Of a stretch of 6,367 nt of DNA, positions 5,257 through 6,367 are shown one piece after another. The notes under the pieces are model-generated. The model was not told where the DNA came from, made no database searches, and was given only the letters and a program-made list of their open reading frames with translations. Source of the DNA: Bacteroidota bacterium. GTDB taxonomy: Bacteria > Bacteroidota > Ignavibacteria > Kapaibacteriales > UBA2268. The translations under genes and the position numbers were made by a program. Numbering within the stretch: the first letter of the stretch is position 1; each line of letters starts with the position of its first letter. The stretch covers positions 1 through 6,367 of the forward strand of contig JAKIZN010000101.1 of assembly GCA_022708005.1 (NCBI GenBank), given 5' to 3'.

Positions 5257-6367
5257 TTATTTCGATTTTAACAATCCTTCAATATCTTCCTGCGCTTGAC
5301 GCAGCGCAGCATCTGCACCCATTTTTTCGTAAATTACTTGAACAACGGCATTTTCAATTATCTCTTCTATTTCGAGCCACTTGGGATGCACGGGCGTCAT
5401 TTTGGAATTGGCAAGTTGCTCGGCGAAAACTCTTTTATAATCGGACTTCATTATTGATTCGTCTTTGTAGTAATTAGCATCTGCGGGGAATCCAGCTTCA
5501 TTAACGCTTTTGCAAAATTTCACTGCATTTTTGCCATCAGTTATAAAGTTTGCAAATTTATAAGCTAAGCTGCTTTTCTTGGTCTTAGCGCTAATGGCAA
5601 TATACTCTCCGCCTGCGAACGATATACCTTTATTTTCTTGATAGTTAGGAATTGGCGATACTCCGAAATTTAGATTTGGGTTCTCATTATGTATTTTTTC
5701 TATTAGCCAAGCGCCAGAGATCCAAAATACTATTTTGCCCTGTATGAAAGCAGCGTCAAGTTGCCGCTGAGTTTCTATCATTCCAGACTTGGATAGCTCG
5801 GCATAGAGCGATAGGGCATTTACGTTTTCGCGGCTGTATATTTTTAGCTTGCCTTTTTTGTCGAAAATTTCGCCACCGAAAGTCCAGAAAAATGGCAAAA
5901 TCTTTTTGTAGAGCCTATGCGGATCCGAGCCATTAGAGCCGAAACCATAAATATTATTGCCAAGATGAACGGAGCGGGAAAGCTCAAGCAATTCGGAAAA
6001 AGTTTGCGGTGGATTAACATCTCTGCCAGACTGCGCCAATATATCTTTGTTGAAAAATAGCACGCGAGTATCGACTACCCAAGGCAATGCAAAAATATGT
6101 CCATCCCAATAGCACGGCTCTTTCGAAAATTCAATGTATTTATCTATTTTGATAGAATCAGGATTTAACTGCATCAGCACTCCAGAAGATGAAAACTGAG
6201 CTACCCAATCCGAGCCTAACTCAAGCACATCAGGTGCCGTATTGCTGTTGAAGGCAGCCACGAGCTTGGTTTTGCCGTCGTTCCAACTTAGCTCGGTGAG
6301 TTCCACTTTGCAATTATTTTCTTTTTCAAACTGCTTTACTAATTCCAAAAGAGCTTTTTTTTGATTT
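5257..6367 (-). CDS. ABC transporter solute-binding protein, family 1 (sugar-type), N-terminus outside window
   Basis: The frame is open from the TAA at 5257-5259 to the window edge, so the gene is partial at its 5' end. A TTG at 6346-6348 could be read as a start but lies inside the conserved core: the frame continues upstream as NQKKALLELVKQFEKENNCK, the normal first helix of these proteins. The signal peptide and first strand must therefore be beyond 6367. Numbering from that TTG, family features are APDVLELGSDW (38-48), GHIFALPWVVDTRVLFFNKD (83-102), GKIVFWISGAWLIEKI (204-219) and FGVSPIPNYQENKGISFAGG (228-247). The C-terminal helix ends AQEDIEGLLKSK. This is the MalE/UgpB-like fold that captures sugars or glycerol-phosphate compounds outside the inner membrane and delivers them to an ABC importer. 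Permease and ATPase genes are not in the window and may lie upstream. The ligand cannot be named. Confidence 0.88.
   Translation of the reverse strand, partial: NQKKALLELVKQFEKENNCKVELTELSWNDGKTKLVAAFNSNTAPDVLELGSDWVAQFSSSGVLMQLNPDSIKIDKYIEFSKEPCYWDGHIFALPWVVDTRVLFFNKDILAQSGRDVNPPQTFSELLELSRSVHLGNNIYGFGSNGSDPHRLYKKILPFFWTFGGEIFDKKGKLKIYSRENVNALSLYAELSKSGMIETQRQLDAAFIQGKIVFWISGAWLIEKIHNENPNLNFGVSPIPNYQENKGISFAGGEYIAISAKTKKSSLAYKFANFITDGKNAVKFCKSVNEAGFPADANYYKDESIMKSDYKRVFAEQLANSKMTPVHPKWLEIEEIIENAVVQVIYEKMGADAALRQAQEDIEGLLKSK

Noticed and set aside
6346..6348. TTG as the start of the solute-binding protein
   Set aside because: The conserved first helix continues upstream of it in frame to the window edge, and no signal peptide follows it.
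6355..6362. Run of eight T on the plus strand, possible terminator tail
   Set aside because: No GC-rich stem precedes it, and it encodes Lys codons of the solute-binding protein on the minus strand.

Overview
This window is densely packed protein-coding DNA with almost no intergenic sequence and a low GC content. It holds two convergent gene blocks. I see no RNA genes, mobile elements, CRISPR arrays or attachment sites.

Organism: AT-rich starts with only occasional Shine-Dalgarno-like sequences, an outer-membrane beta-barrel protein, a short lipoprotein of a Bacteroidota-like type and an HD-domain CCA enzyme of about 480 residues point to a Gram-negative member of the Bacteroidota/Chlorobiota/Ignavibacteriota group. 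A FlbD-type flagellar protein and an ABC-type sugar-binding protein are unusual for classical Bacteroidota. They lean toward the Ignavibacteria/Kapabacteria side of the group. This placement is inference, not proof.

Plus strand (1-1657): the last 66 codons of a transketolase are followed after 2 nt by a complete CCA tRNA nucleotidyltransferase fused to an HD domain. The two genes look co-transcribed and are housekeeping functions (pentose phosphate/Calvin-type carbon metabolism and tRNA 3'-end maturation or repair).

Minus strand (6367 down to 1647), in order of transcription: (1) an ABC transporter solute-binding protein whose N-terminus lies outside the window; (2) a 99-residue lipoprotein; (3) a ZupT-like ZIP metal transporter; (4) a 66-residue FlbD-family protein; (5) a 627-residue predicted outer-membrane beta-barrel protein of unknown function; (6) an RsbW-like anti-sigma-factor/serine kinase ATPase. 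Successive spacings are 12, 6, 11, -26 and 1 nt, so the six genes are probably one transcription unit. Its promoter is not in the window. Most of the products act at the envelope (substrate capture, metal uptake, outer membrane), with one regulatory and one flagellar-type protein, but no single pathway joins them clearly.

The two blocks meet tail to tail: the CCA gene and the RsbW-like gene overlap by 11 nt at their 3' ends, with no visible terminator between them. The least explained part is the FlbD / beta-barrel / RsbW-like trio. I did not find a convincing new defence or mobile system here.
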